A program made the position numbers and the translations under genes. DNA of 64,000 nt from Ancylostoma caninum (Eukaryota; Nematoda; Chromadorea; Rhabditida; Ancylostomatidae). Positions 23,056 to 34,916 of the stretch are shown here, piece after piece. Positions within the stretch are counted from its first letter, which is position 1; each line of letters opens with the position of its first letter. The stretch lies in NCBI GenBank assembly GCA_037903475.1, contig JBAJFG010000019.1:3533001-3597000 (forward strand), read 5' to 3'. The notes under the pieces were generated by a model. That model ran no database searches. It worked only from the letters and a program-made list of their open reading frames with translations, and had not been told where the DNA came from.

Positions 23056-25560
23056 TCTTAGTCCGAGTAAGTAGCTCCAGCCAGCAGAAACACTGATATA
23101 ACGCGTGAAACCCATTAAATCTTTTTTGAAAAACCCGTCCATTCCTAATTGGGACTCATGGGAGAGGCATCGAGGAAGCTCCACTGTTAGTCTATATAGC
23201 TGATCTCCGAAACCAACAGTAAAAAGTCCAACTTCTTATATAATCTGCATTTTGTAAAAATCTGGCAAAGTTCGCGGGATATTCCGGTTAACTTCCACTT
23301 CTTGAAAAATAGGACATTCCCGCGAGCGTTCATGAACTCGTCCACCAATAGGAAAACAGAAAACAACGCCCCAGTGACGGGGATCATGAACATTCCCAGA
23401 TTCTGCACGAGGAACCAATTCACTCGTGATGAACGGGGATTATTCCCGGAAACGGATCTTCCATGAATCTCTCCATAGATGACGATAAAACACAACGAAG
23501 TAATGTATCCCTCTTCCATTGTTTAAAGCTACATCGCGAATTAACAGCTGTACTGTCCGGTTGTACTACATGTAGCGACCGCGAACATCAAGGGACCTTA
23601 ACGAAAACAAAAGTCCACCGGCCATCAGTCCATTAGTAACAAAAAGTGCGTTGAACGAGTACTTTGCGCTATTCCTGGCACCGGCCTGCTCATAGCATTC
23701 GAAAAACACCAAGTGCGAGCAAGGTTCAACCCGCGCGACGGACCCGAGCCGGGTACGCTGTCTCACCGGAACGCCCCCCGTGCCCTAAGGTGTTCTGGGG
23801 ACTTCTAGAATTATCGGAACGAGGCGGATTCTTGACCAGTGGGTTGTAAACGTTAATTCAGCCTACTGCAACGCCCTTGTCAAATGCACTTTGTTTAAAC
23901 TATGTATAAGTACACAGAACGTACAATTCTGCAGAGGCGGCGAAAGTGCACCACAAGGGCAGCGAGCAGCGGGGCTTCCGAGAACTCCTAGTAGTTCCGC
24001 GTCGCGTCGGCCTTAACAGTGACAAGAGTGCACATGGAGTGAACGCAATGGACGGAAATTTCTAGTTCGTCGGGGCGATAGCGGAGGACGCTGCTGCCGA
24101 TGAACTTGTTATCAACTCTCCTACGACTTCTTGAAGGTAGTAGGCATGGAGTAAGGCTGATAAGAGAAGTGGTGTGGCATCTTTACAAGCAAACGATAAT
24201 TTTATAGTGATGCCATCGTCAGATGGGTTTGAATTGTCCAAAGATATGTAGCACATATGATGTGTACAACCGTCGTTATAGCTAGGATTGAATCACGTAC
24301 TAGTTACACATGTTCGAATTTGAACATTCAATTCCAAAAAAGTAAAAGTAGCAAGTTTGAATATCCGAATAAAATATAACAACCCAACGCCGGCAAAAAA
24401 ATGGAGAGAGGCTGCACTTTCTCTCTCTCAAATTTTCGATTGTTCGAGTCGATTCCTGAACTACTGACTGACTTGACTGAAATATTCGGTTTTTATTCGG
24501 TCCCAATTTAATTTAATTTAATTTTTATTCGGTCAGAATTTCAATGCTTGTAGATCTTATTTTATTTTATTAATTCGATAAATCGGGGAAAAGAATACTG
24601 TGGAAAGAAAAGCAACGGAACGTTCAATTCACCATAAGAAGCGAAAAAGTATTACTTATGGTGCAATATAATATTGAAGGCGGATTTTCCTGCCAAAATC
24701 AGCTTGAGAGCCGATGGATGAATAAATATAAATGCAATAAATATATGAGCTTGTGTCCACAAGGTCACACTTGGAATACATTACGAAAGAATCTTTTTGC
24801 AGTTCGGTAAAAAGTACTTCTTGGCAGAACTGTAGTTGCAGATGCGTTAAGAACATCAGAACCAGATTCAGTGGTGAGGTTCAAAATGTCTTTCTTCTCC
24901 GAGAAAGCGGTGATCTTGAAGTTTTTTTTCAAATGGACGTGTCTCCCAGGCAGAAATTACCATAATTTAAACAAGCAGCTCATGCCAGACAGTTGAGATA
25001 AGCAATAATTAGAATAGTAATAAATATCACATTTTGCCCAGAAGACTAGTCCACTCTGGATAATCGTTCAACTCGATCTCACTTGGGAACGTTCAAGAAT
25101 CCCGCCTCGGAATTCACGTGAAACGAGTCCATTTTGAATACACTCAGCTCTGATGTCAGCGTCACATGCAATGACTCATAGAAAGACGTCTTGTAAAGTG
25201 TTCGCACAGCCACAATCTCGTGAATAACAAGTACTGAGTAAGACGGGCGCCGAAGAGAGGACAACACTTACGCCGTGGAAACCAGTGAAACCCTCGAATG
25301 AAAGTCAAGGCCTCGTGTAACCGAGTGACCTGAATTTTGACGCATCGAAAGCGAAACGTTTGGAAATCAGGCCACCGACCGACAAATCGCAGTCGAAAGC
25401 GACATCGCGGCGAAAGCGAGGACAAGGTCTTGACACGATTCGGGGCGCATTCCATCGGCGCTGGCCGGTGGATGCTTCGAGATGATGCGAGTCGTTCGTG
25501 GATTTGTTTGGAGAAAACAATGGGGAAGGGGTAGAAGTGAGGATTACAGATCGGTGGCAG
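23056..25560. other. No gene recognised
   Basis: Holds a small hairpin (CACCATAAG with CTTATGGTG, about 24631-24664) and an AT-rich block at 24300-24560 with repeated ATTCGGT and ATTTA words. Open frames are short and unsupported. Confidence 0.4.
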
Positions 25561-25569
25561 GATGCGTGA

Positions 25570-25930
25570 ACATTCCTGGGCCCAGAGGCATATTGAGATT
25601 CACCAAGGTAAACGTATTGACATCCGAGTTAATGATGCGGAAATTCTGGGGTTTTAACGCGTTTACCCCGGGTAAGCTGAGTGATGCATACGGCCCAAGA
25701 AGAGGCTGTGGCTTACCCGGTTTTCTGAAGTGGAGGAGTTTTCCATGTCAATCAAAATGATAATTAATTTTCAAAGTATGTACACATTTTGTCTCAAGTA
25801 ATTCATGGCTCATGCATCGTTGAGAGTGACCATGGTCACCGTGTTAATGTACCCCGCCTTTAACACCGGTGTCAGCACATTTACCCTCGTTAATGTCAAT
25901 GATACTTCCGGGCCCAGGTCCTAATATGCC
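25570..25930. repeat. GGTAAACGTRTTGACA inverted-repeat family, copy 1
   Basis: GGTAAACGTATTGACATCCG at 25607 and the complement of GGTAAATGTGCTGACACCGG (25860-25886) face each other across about 220 bp. A middle block, CGCGTTTACCCCGGGTAAGC followed by GTGATGCATACGGCCCAAG (25659-25700), recurs near 29080-29196. It is probably a short non-autonomous element. A perfect palindrome, GTGACCATGGTCAC, lies at about 25825-25838. Confidence 0.55.
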
Positions 25931-27845
25931 ATGGTAAGCAGTAGTGAAGGTAATAGAATATATCGAGAAACTCGTCCATTTCGGGGTGGCTTAGAACCTT
26001 CCCGAGAACGTTCTCACGAACCCTGTCGAACATATCAGACAAGGATGGAAAGAATCCTGAGACCGAAAAACAGTGCTAATCACAATACAGGAGGATCAAA
26101 TGAGGAAAGGTGAGCACAGCGAATCAAGAGCGCCCGATTGCCTATATGGTTGCCAGGAACCACAGCACGCTATCCGCTGCTATGCGAGGATCTCATGAAC
26201 CGCAACTCTTAAAAGCCAAGAAACTTCCGTGGACCCGCCTCCCCTGAGTCATGCCCTCGCCCACGCGCATGAGTTGTCGAAATTGTGAAAGAAGTAGGCC
26301 AGTGGCTGGATACAAGAAGTGTATGTCCACACAGCACTCGGCTATGCTAAATGATAACTGGTTTTTTCTATCCAGTGTTTGCTTGTACACCACGCCACTA
26401 CTGAATAGAAGTGGCATGTGGGGAAGTGGTGCAGGAAATACGCATCCATCTCACGTAGAACCAGTCGAGCGATGTTCTTCTGAGGATCTCATTTCTGGAT
26501 GCATTGCACTGTAAGGATAAAAGAGGCGCACGCGGGGCTCTACGATAGGCCTACTGAAAAGGCCTTCCTGTGCCTTAATAACAACTCGCACCATTTGTTT
26601 ACTCCATCCTATTACCATATGTATACCATGTATACTTCATGTTTTTAAATTCAAACGTAACAGTCGGAGGAGTACAAAATGCCGAGCTCATTCTAATGAA
26701 CCCATCGTAGAATCAAGGAAGCGAACACCTTTTAATGGAGACAGTTGTATGAGAGGAACTCAGCCAGAAAATGGCCTCGGAAAGATCATAGAACCGGGAA
26801 ATAGAAATCTTGAAAAAGTTACAGCTGATCTAAAAAGGGAAGAATCCCAACTTTGTTCTGCTCTTTTCATGCATTCTCCCATATTAGGAAACAAATTGAA
26901 TAGTTCTACAAAATATCAAATTTCCCGTGTCATTCTTGAGGTGGAAAGGTTTCAACCGTCTTCTTCTCTCAGCTCACATCTCATCTTCGGTAAGCCGGAG
27001 TAATCATCCACCGAACGGATGTTTCAAGTAGTGGAAAAAATTAATCCTCTGCTTTTCAAAAAATAACTAAGCAAATTTCAGAAGAGTTCAAGGACCTCAG
27101 AAAATTGTATTTCTGCAAACAGCAAAAGCAGAAATTCAGTGTACGGTGCGTAAATGGACGTGATCACATCCATCTCCAGCGAGCATAGAAATTTTAAGGC
27201 CAAAGAATTGAGGTTAAATATGGAAAATTGGAAGAAAGACAGTATGAGTGAACAATTTAGTTTACTAATCTCTGCTGACTCATTCTCCAGCATGACACAT
27301 TCTCTGACCACTCCCTCTCATGTGATTTCCACTAATTTCATCCCCGAAAATTTCTCTAAAGAAAAACCGTTAAAACTAAGCCAAATGCTTTAAATGTGTA
27401 CATATTGCCTTATTTGGAACACGTCAGAACGCTTAGGGGAAGAAAATCACGAGCAGTTGGAAGGATAATACAGCGGTACGTGCTCTGCTCAGGGAGATTT
27501 TATGGACTTCCTACGGCTAAGCGGTTCAAGGAGTTCATGGACAATTTTTAAAGTCATAAATATCAAACCACGCAACTGTGGATTTTGACCACATAAGGGC
27601 AGGGTAGTTCTTGAACAGCTCCTGATTTGTGCTCCTCTACCCGAAACAAGCACTTGGTCTACTCGTCAATCTGCCCTATTACTTTCCCAAGAGCAAGGCT
27701 TTCGTTCCCTGTCAAATATAGTGTATGTAGTTTCGCCGTTATCTGCGCTACTTTTTCCCGTTTTGCTTATGTCTTTACTGTTTAGATTCTTGTTTATCTA
27801 TGTATTTTCTTTAGCACGCTGGGCGACGCTAGAGGGCATGGTATG
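25931..27845. other. No gene recognised; weak coding-like frames near 26750-27390
   Basis: Two plus-strand frames of 84 and 79 codons (26749-27003 and 27154-27393) have no in-frame stops and somewhat coding-like residues, but neither gives a recognisable domain. GAGAACGTTCTC near 26001 is a 12-bp palindrome. Confidence 0.3.
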
Positions 27846-27847
27846 TG

Positions 27848-27984
27848 TAGTCTGTTAAACTGGGAATGATAGTTGGAGGTGCGCTAGAGAGAAAACGAAC
27901 GTGGAAAGTTCACTGCATTTGCAGGGGGTGGCGAGAAAAGCAAGCAAAATGCTGAAATGCTCAACTATCGTCCAAAACAGACTA
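27848..27984. mobile_element. Short TA-flanked MITE (AGTCTGTT ends)
   Basis: TAGTCTGTTAAACTGGGAAT at the left and the complement of TAGTCTGTTTTGGACGATAG at the right form imperfect inverted ends, both continuing into ATAGTTG. TA borders fit a Tc1/mariner-type target site. At about 137 bp it is non-coding. Confidence 0.65.
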
Positions 27985-28140
27985 TAAAGTGTAAAAATAA
28001 AAAATAATCAAAAATAGAAAAGCGGTTTGTAGAACAATAGCATGGAATTTAAGGAGTAGATTCGCACCTAATTTCTAAGCAATAATGTGGTAATGCTTAT
28101 ACCTGGAAATTCACCGCCGGACGTAAGAGTTGCCAGCTAA

Positions 28141-28154
28141 GGGGGGGGGGGGGA
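28141..28154. repeat. Uninterrupted poly-G tract
   Basis: A run of about 14 G. Flanking words (CACCGCCGGACGTAA before, AGCTCCGTCACTCC after) resemble the flanks of the poly-G tract at about 54182, suggesting both belong to one repeat family. Confidence 0.8.
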
Positions 28155-28221
28155 GAAAATTGGGAGCTCCGTCACTCCGTTGATCTAGAAACAATGAAAA
28201 AAAAAACAGGAAATATTGGTT

Positions 28222-28270
28222 TAACAAGGATAAACTACAAAACTTAATAACAAGGATAAACTACAAAAGT
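28222..28270. repeat. Tandem duplication, 26-bp unit
   Basis: AACAAGGATAAACTACAAAA occurs twice in a row within AT-rich DNA. Confidence 0.75.
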
Positions 28271-28529
28271 AAAAGCACATACAAAATTTTTATCTATTTT
28301 ATGGAAGAATTTTAAAAATTCAGAGGCCTACGAATGGGAACACCGTATTCAAAGGGGAAAATTCGTTCTTCCGAACAAATGAAGACAGTTTAAGGAGAAT
28401 TATCGCAAATAAACTCTTTAAAGCCCATAGTGCCAAACTCTCGCCTCTAGGGAATTAGTTAGCCTAGCATGTGGTTCCTTATGCTCATGGGAAGGACTCT
28501 CCACTTCTGCATTAATCTTACAAACGTCA

Positions 28530-28860
28530 CGCACGCACATATGCAAATAATGCGAGCGGCTGGCACGTATCGCGCGGAGGCAACGCAGCCGACACGGAGG
28601 GACGAGGTGGGGAGGCAAGAGCGACAACACGTGCGGCTGGGGATCGCAGGCGGCCACGCGACTGACTGCTGATTAGAACGAACTGATGCGATTAAATCGC
28701 AGTCGAACGGCACTACGACGTATAGCCGGGTGGCGGATGAACTGGACCCAGCTGGAGGAAGCAGAGCCAGGACTGCCACGTGCGTCAACAGAAGTGCGGA
28801 GCGAAAGACGTCCGGGGCACTTCCTGGTTCGTCTCGTTCCTGTACTAAGCAGATGGTGTA
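28530..28860. other. GC-rich island
   Basis: Overlapping frames on both strands (up to 155 codons on the minus strand, 28459-28926) without a recognisable domain. Contains CGGGTGGCGGA near 28726, shared with other GC islands here. Confidence 0.45.
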
Positions 28861-29048
28861 AAGTCTGAACATTGTGCCAGTACACTGGGCGAAAATAGGA
28901 GCGTTGGGTAAGTACGCGCTTATCATAATTATCGTCTACCTGAATGTACTGTAGCAACTACTGTCCATACATGTACATTATTGGGGATAAATCATGAATC
29001 CTCTCCTTCAGCGACCCTTGGCTGATCCCAGGACGCGCCATCCAAAGT

Positions 29049-29200
29049 AAAATAACTAGCGACGTTAACAAGCGACGTGCCTTCTTGGGCCGCATGCATC
29101 ATTATCCAATGTAAACGTGTCAACATACTCCCCCCCACTTACCCTTCGTTAGCACGGGCGTCAACACGCTTACCCTGGGTAACCACAGTGATGCATCCAG
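29049..29200. repeat. GGTAAACGTRTTGACA inverted-repeat family, copy 2
   Basis: CTTCTTGGGCCGCATGCATC at 29081 is the complement of the GATGCATACGGCCCAAGAAG block of the copy at 25570-25930. AATGTAAACGTGTCAACA and GGCGTCAACACGCTTACCCT (about 29108 and 29157) are further copies of the same core in both orientations. Confidence 0.55.
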
Positions 29201-30930
29201 GCTCTAGACGCCCACTTTGAAAGTAGTCACCCTCTCACAGTTTATCAATTTGCGCATGACTCATCAAACAAAACATCCTCAGTACGATGACCAACACCTC
29301 GCAAAGTACACAGGCTGGATTGCCATGTGTCTAACAGATCTAAATTTAGCTCTCCATTCTCATCCCACAGAGGAATCATGTCCAAACATCATATTGGTAC
29401 GTAGAAAACAATGAGAAATACGTCTTAGTGGCATTTATCCACCCATTTACCTATTTATTTGTTTATTTATTTATCCACTTGATAAACTGCTGACGCGTGT
29501 CATTCCATTAATATTGACGCGTGAACAAAAAATCCATGACACTTTGGAGTTGGTGAAAACAAAGCCAGAGATAATCGTGTTAGAAAATATCGTATTTGTT
29601 GTTATTGCTTTCACAGTTATTTACGCAGTCAACGTTGCTTTTCCCAAATATTTTTCAGCATACCAAACCATGGATACCAGATTTAGCCGAATCAGACGAG
29701 AATCTGGCCCTATGCAGACTGTCTGCGGCCTACCGGACAGCTTTCGTTTTGGCTTGACAACGCGCGGGCGGTTACGGTCAAACTACAAATCTAGCGGACT
29801 TATGCCAGCCACTCAGCAATGAGCGGCGATTTGAAATACCAGTACTGATCACAGCTTTCATCGATTCTTGAAAGTATTATCCTGTGATGCTTCAGAAATG
29901 CGATGTTTCGAAATTTCTGCCTTATAATAAGTTTTTTTCTTCTTTTTGGGCTGCTAACGGATTGGGAGGAGGAAAGCCTTTGAAAGCTAGGATTACAGTT
30001 TCGAAAATACAGCAATACAAATAATTTTGAATAGTCCCAGTTTCTTAACTCGCTTTTCGCACACTTATTCGGGAAGTTTTTATGGTCTACCGCTTGAAGG
30101 GAGTGAAACTGAGCCGCTAGTCGTCGATGGCTTCAATATCCTAGCCAGAATCTGTAGACAAAAAATTCGATACAGTATGCTCTTTGATGAAATAATGACG
30201 AGGAACGCAGCATGCTTTTTGATGATAAAATATCAAATGGATTTAGTAAAATGTTTTTAGAAAGATTGAATAAGGTCAACCACATAATGAAAACATTTGA
30301 AGAATTCTCCAGACTACGATTCTTCTGCTCATCTTCTTTTCAATAGAACGTATTAGATAAAGGACGATTATGTATTTACCGTCTACAATTCATGTGTGCC
30401 TGCAAGATTAGAGCAGATAATTATATTTGTACCTTAAAACCTCGATCAAAATGGATTGCTGTAGTATTGGCAGTCAAAGGATGTTTTCGTCTAACATAAC
30501 TGTTTTATTTCATTCGACAACTGTCCTTCAAATTGAAGACATCGTGAGCCAAAATGTGAAGTCGCCGCAGCCATAGTAAAGGCTTCCCTGCGTCTTTCGA
30601 TTGGTAAACATAAACAAGAGTGGGGGAGATGTTCTCCCATTTGTTTTTTTTTTATTATCAATACTTTCTCCTGTGTGCTCAATAGTTGAAAGACGGCCCT
30701 CCTTTTGAATTTAACATACCAATGATATTTGAAACGTTGAAAAAGAGGATGCTCCGTAATGAGTGCACTGTCTGGCCTAGAATAGACGTGAAAAACACTT
30801 AGTCATGAGGATTACATGGCGGTCTATTGGTTGCCTCGCCGACATGGAGCTATTCAGAAGATGTCGTGCTCAAGCGGACGAAAGACCGGAATTTCTGGAC
30901 CTTTGGAATGTCATGAGCGCAAAAATAGAC
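29201..30930. other. No gene recognised
   Basis: A reverse (TATT)n run at 29448-29475 may be the tail of a minus-strand LINE, but no protein is readable. The 102-codon frame at 29514-29822 contains one hydrophobic stretch (IVFVVIAFTVIYAVNVAF), which alone does not support a gene. Confidence 0.4.
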
Positions 30931-30938
30931 GCTCTGTT

Positions 30939-31024
30939 ATCTTTAGCAACGCTGTAAGAGCGCCATCTCCATCGTATCAACTGCAATACGATGGAGATGG
31001 CGCTCCTACAGCGTTGCTAAAGAT
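30939..31024. repeat. Long near-perfect hairpin, 39-bp arms
   Basis: ATCTTTAGCAACGCTGTAAG and the next 19 bases (30939-30977) are repeated inverted at 30986-31024 with one mismatch and an 8-base loop. The high identity points to a recent origin. No TA or other target duplication is evident at the borders. Confidence 0.9.
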
Positions 31025-33480
31025 GGAATGCTAACTACATTGTGATTGGTGGAATCTCCTCAGTGATTGGTGACATGTCCGTTGAGCGGCAATGAGGCAC
31101 GACAAAGTCACTCTTTCTACGGTTAGAAGGAAGCTTAGCGGTATAGAATGGAGAAGAACGGAGGGTAATGTTTAAAATAGTTTTTTTTTGCTCGAAATGA
31201 TTTTGGCAGGAGCGCAAGCCTTATTTGGAGAGGAAAAACGCCCACGAACCTGAGTAACTAAAAACATGACTAAGAAGCCTACTACATCAGAGTTGCAGCC
31301 ATTCTACGATGCTGTAGCCATGACTTTTCGTTCGTCTACGGTGCATATGCAATGCGGTCACGACGTGATGATTACGGTCGGGTTACGGTGGGCACTGAAG
31401 GCGTGGTTACTTGCGATGCAGGGCTGGCAGAGCCACTCGTTTGCTCGCGACAGTGTCATTGTTGACTCAATGCGGGGTAGCAGTAACAACTGCAGAAACA
31501 GGGCAGCATTTGGTCGCATAATGGGTTACTCCACTTTATCTATTGCTCATCATAAAAATTATGGATTTTCAATTTTCAAGGCCTAGCCTGATGCTATGTA
31601 GTTGCACTTACGGTTCAATCCAACTTTCATCATAATTTTACTCGTTACCAGAGTCGTGTTTTTTATTCGCACATTCCCACTGTGCATACACAACGATCAA
31701 TCGAGCTAATGCACTGCTGCCACCATGCAGTGTTACACATGTGTACTACTGTTACTGGATATAACCCTCCGGCACAAAATGAGAGCCAGGTTCTCCTGTT
31801 TGGGAAAGGTCTGCGTATCGTTGGACCATCTGAGTCCAAACTGAACCAAAAAACGGCCATGGAAGTAATAAAGGCAGTGAAAAGGATGCGTATCGATCGC
31901 CACGTTGTATCGCTTCGGTCGATTTTCATTGATTCTCATTGTTTCTCATTGCAGTGGTCGCAACCACCGCTGCGATTGGCGGAATCTTGAGTTGCTCCTA
32001 CACTTGGTTATTTGCTTGGAATTTCACAAACTCATCAAGGTTCCATCATTTCGATGTTGCAAAGTGAATGGGTAGCAAAGCAATGGATTAAAGGGCACAG
32101 TTCCTCAAATACAGGCGTTCGGGATAATTTTGAACCACGATGTAGGGATGAGTGATGGAGCTATTTGGAAGGCTGTGCACGTTTCAATCGATGTCGGTAC
32201 GGTCTGCTTTGCACAAACACACATTTTGTTCACGGTCGCAGTCCACTTCTTTCAACTCTCCGGAGACCAAATCGGCAACAGGGCTATATGTATGTAGAGG
32301 GAAATCGAACTGTGGTGAGGCTCACAAACACTCCAGGGACATTGTAGCCTCCCTATTATCAAAAAATGAACGAGTTTCCGAGACGAAATCAGCCATACTT
32401 CGCAGACCTCGAATGCTGTTTCCTTCCTTTGCGGCGAATTGATTTCCACAAATGAATCTCTCATTCATGAATAAATAAATCACTCGTGAGTAAATAGACT
32501 GATCCTAGTTTGAAAAGCTCGACCCCATTGAACTCGCGAGAAAATTAGCGCATCTCCCGGAATTTCCATGAAGATCAACATCGATTCGCTGCTGTATGAT
32601 CCCCTTACGGCTCACTGCACCAAATAACTAATAGGCTGTGCTTCTAATTCGTCATGGGACGACATAGGCACTGTTAAGGCCGAACAAGCTAACTGCTTCG
32701 CAATAATGATGAATTTGGCCGTGTTGTATATATGGCAGTTGGCCATTTGGTTACCTGGCCATCTAAGTAGCTAATGAACAGGATTTACAAAATCGTCAAT
32801 CAGCCAACCCTTAAAACTTCCAGAAAGCTACCCTGTGACAATTCCCATGTGCGATACGCTCACACATGCTTTGGTTTAAAATGTGAATATAGCTCTATGC
32901 CCACAAGAACCATGAGCGGATAAAATCTAAACCAGGTCGTTCGCATCTGCTCATTTCTATCTCTGCTACGAATCAAAACATTTCGCCCGGACTGTGGATA
33001 TGCTTAAACTGGTTCCGTTTCAAAGCCTCAGCTTGCTTCGATAAACAAGGAAGAGAGGGATTGAAACTACGCGAGGAATTTCTAATGAATAGGAAAACCA
33101 AAATATGGAGTTTCCAAAATGAGACTACCTTCTGTAGTGCGTTTCACCATGGACGATAGTTGGGAAGACAACACAGAAAAGAAAAACGCGGAAAGGGAGC
33201 AGCAATTGAAGAGCTGAGAAAAAAAACAGATTATCCGCACGGAATCCCAACTATTGTCGCGTTTCCAACATATATGGAGACCGGCAAATGGAAATGATGC
33301 TTTCATTGCTAATCCGTTCCAGCACCTTTCTTCCCAATGATGTCTTGGCACCAAACTTGACTCAAGCAAACGAGACTTCGTAAAAGATGAAGTGAGCAAA
33401 GGGGACTTCGTAGCTGAGACTAGGACCTTGGTTGGAAAACCGCACACTCCTTTGCAGATAAGATTAAAGAACATGAGTTC
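31025..33480. other. No gene recognised
   Basis: Open frames up to 134 codons without recognised motifs. AT-rich. Confidence 0.4.
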
Positions 33481-33489
33481 TACCAATTC

Positions 33490-34330
33490 CGATTGAAATA
33501 AGGACAGAATAAAAATTTTTCAAAAATTATACTTGAAAATGTACCTAGCGGTACCCATGGTATCGTTTGTGCTAGACGGATCCTGCTCAAATTTTGTAAC
33601 GAGAGTGCACATAATACTCTTTCTCCAATTCTGGAAGGAAACTGGAATTGAATGATTTTGGCAGGTGGGGCTATCGTGTGAAAGCCTGCAGACAGCACTG
33701 TTCCAGCGCTTATAGAAAAACAGATTCGGCATGGATTTTGCTGGAACCAGGCAAGTAGTTGCATATGGAAACGTACTACGTAAATCTCAAAGAGAATTGG
33801 ATTCAATTGAATTTGTTGAGAATTACAGCTGAAAAAGTACCTAGCAGTACCCACAGCACCGTTGATACTTAATGGATTTTGTTCAAACTTACATAACAAG
33901 TACGACTCTACCGCCAATTGGCGGAGGAAATTGGAATTATTTGATTTTAAAAGGGGATATTGCTCACGAACTCTCCGAGCCCTAAATTTACGGTGAAATT
34001 CAGGGTTCAGCACCGGTCCAAAGAATTTTCTCGAAACAACTTTCTCTAAAATCAAATATTCCAATTGTATATGAGGCGGTTAGCTAAAGGAGAGGCTGCT
34101 CGTTCCAGTGAGTAATAAAATTGCTCGTTTATTTAGTTACAGCGGAAAAAAATAGCTGAAAAATGGTCTTCAACACCATTTCGACACAGTTTCTTCAAAT
34201 AACCTCTTCCAAAATTAATTATTTCCAATTTTATTCGCACTGTTGTATTCAGGAAGTGATGCCTACTCAAACTAAAAACAAAGCCTCCAAAACATTCACC
34301 CCTTCTCGAGTTTTAGCTGGAAAGTAGAAA
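33490..34330. repeat. Degenerate tandem repeat, period about 310 bp
   Basis: AAAATGTACCTAGCGGTACC at about 33536 recurs as AAAAGTACCTAGCAGTACCC at about 33834, each followed about 25-30 bp later by GGAT(C/T)(C/T)TG(C/T)TCAAA and then by GGAAAYTGGAATT-like text. A third, weaker unit is suggested at 34010-34260. A 194-codon minus-strand frame (33480-34064) spans two units and its predicted protein repeats the motif GTARY, so it is probably repeat-derived rather than a gene. Confidence 0.6.
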
Positions 34331-34354
34331 ATTATATGACGGTGCCAGCGTGTT

Positions 34355-34420
34355 GTTAACGTGCTCCACCGCCAGTGTACTTGTTAACACTTGTTAACTC
34401 GTGTGGACATGTCGATGTGC
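34355..34420. repeat. TTGTTAAC-rich short repeat
   Basis: GTTGTTAACGTG, CTTGTTAACACTTGTTAACTC and related words follow each other closely. GTTAAC is palindromic. Confidence 0.6.
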
Positions 34421-34770
34421 ATTGAAAACCTTCGCACGAACTCGTTTTAACTTGTTCACAATGAGGGCTTCGTAGATTCTTGGCTAGGTCAAAGAAGACA
34501 TCGTAATTTTTCTGCTCCAGCTAAGCTTGCGCCGAACTCTGACAGGAAACTCCAAAAGTTGATGCCCGTACGTACTGGTCTCACAACCTGTTTGCACAGG
34601 TTGGAACAGGAAGCAGGAGGACCCAACGAGAACGAACTTCGGTATCTGTGCTATCTGTGGATACACGTACGCAGACAAACTACTTGCCTCACGTTCGCAA
34701 ACAAATTGTGAGACAAGTGCGCAGTAGTCTCAGTTGAGCTCGCTGTAGTATGTGAATGTGATCGCATATA

Positions 34771-34914
34771 CAGTCCTTCTCAAAAATTCTTGCCTCACGC
34801 TGAACCGCCCGTCAGGTTAGCCATGTCACACCGCGTATGATAATGCATAGGTGATGCGACGCAGCTCAGCAGATGGGCGGTCGAGAGTGAGGCAAGTATT
34901 TTTGAGAAGGACTG
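34771..34914. mobile_element. Tc1/mariner-type MITE, 144 bp, TA target site
   Basis: CAGTCCTTCTCAAAAATTCT followed by TGCCTCAC at the left is matched by the complement of GTGAGGCAAG plus TATTTTTGAGAAGGACTG at the right, 27 of 28 positions. Both ends abut TA (34769-34770 and 34915-34916). The CAGTCC termini and TA duplication are those of the Tc1 group. The interior is non-coding. Confidence 0.9.
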
Positions 34915-34916
34915 TA

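Noticed and set aside
33480..34064. 194-codon minus-strand open frame
   Set aside because: Spans two units of a degenerate tandem repeat, and its peptide repeats with them.
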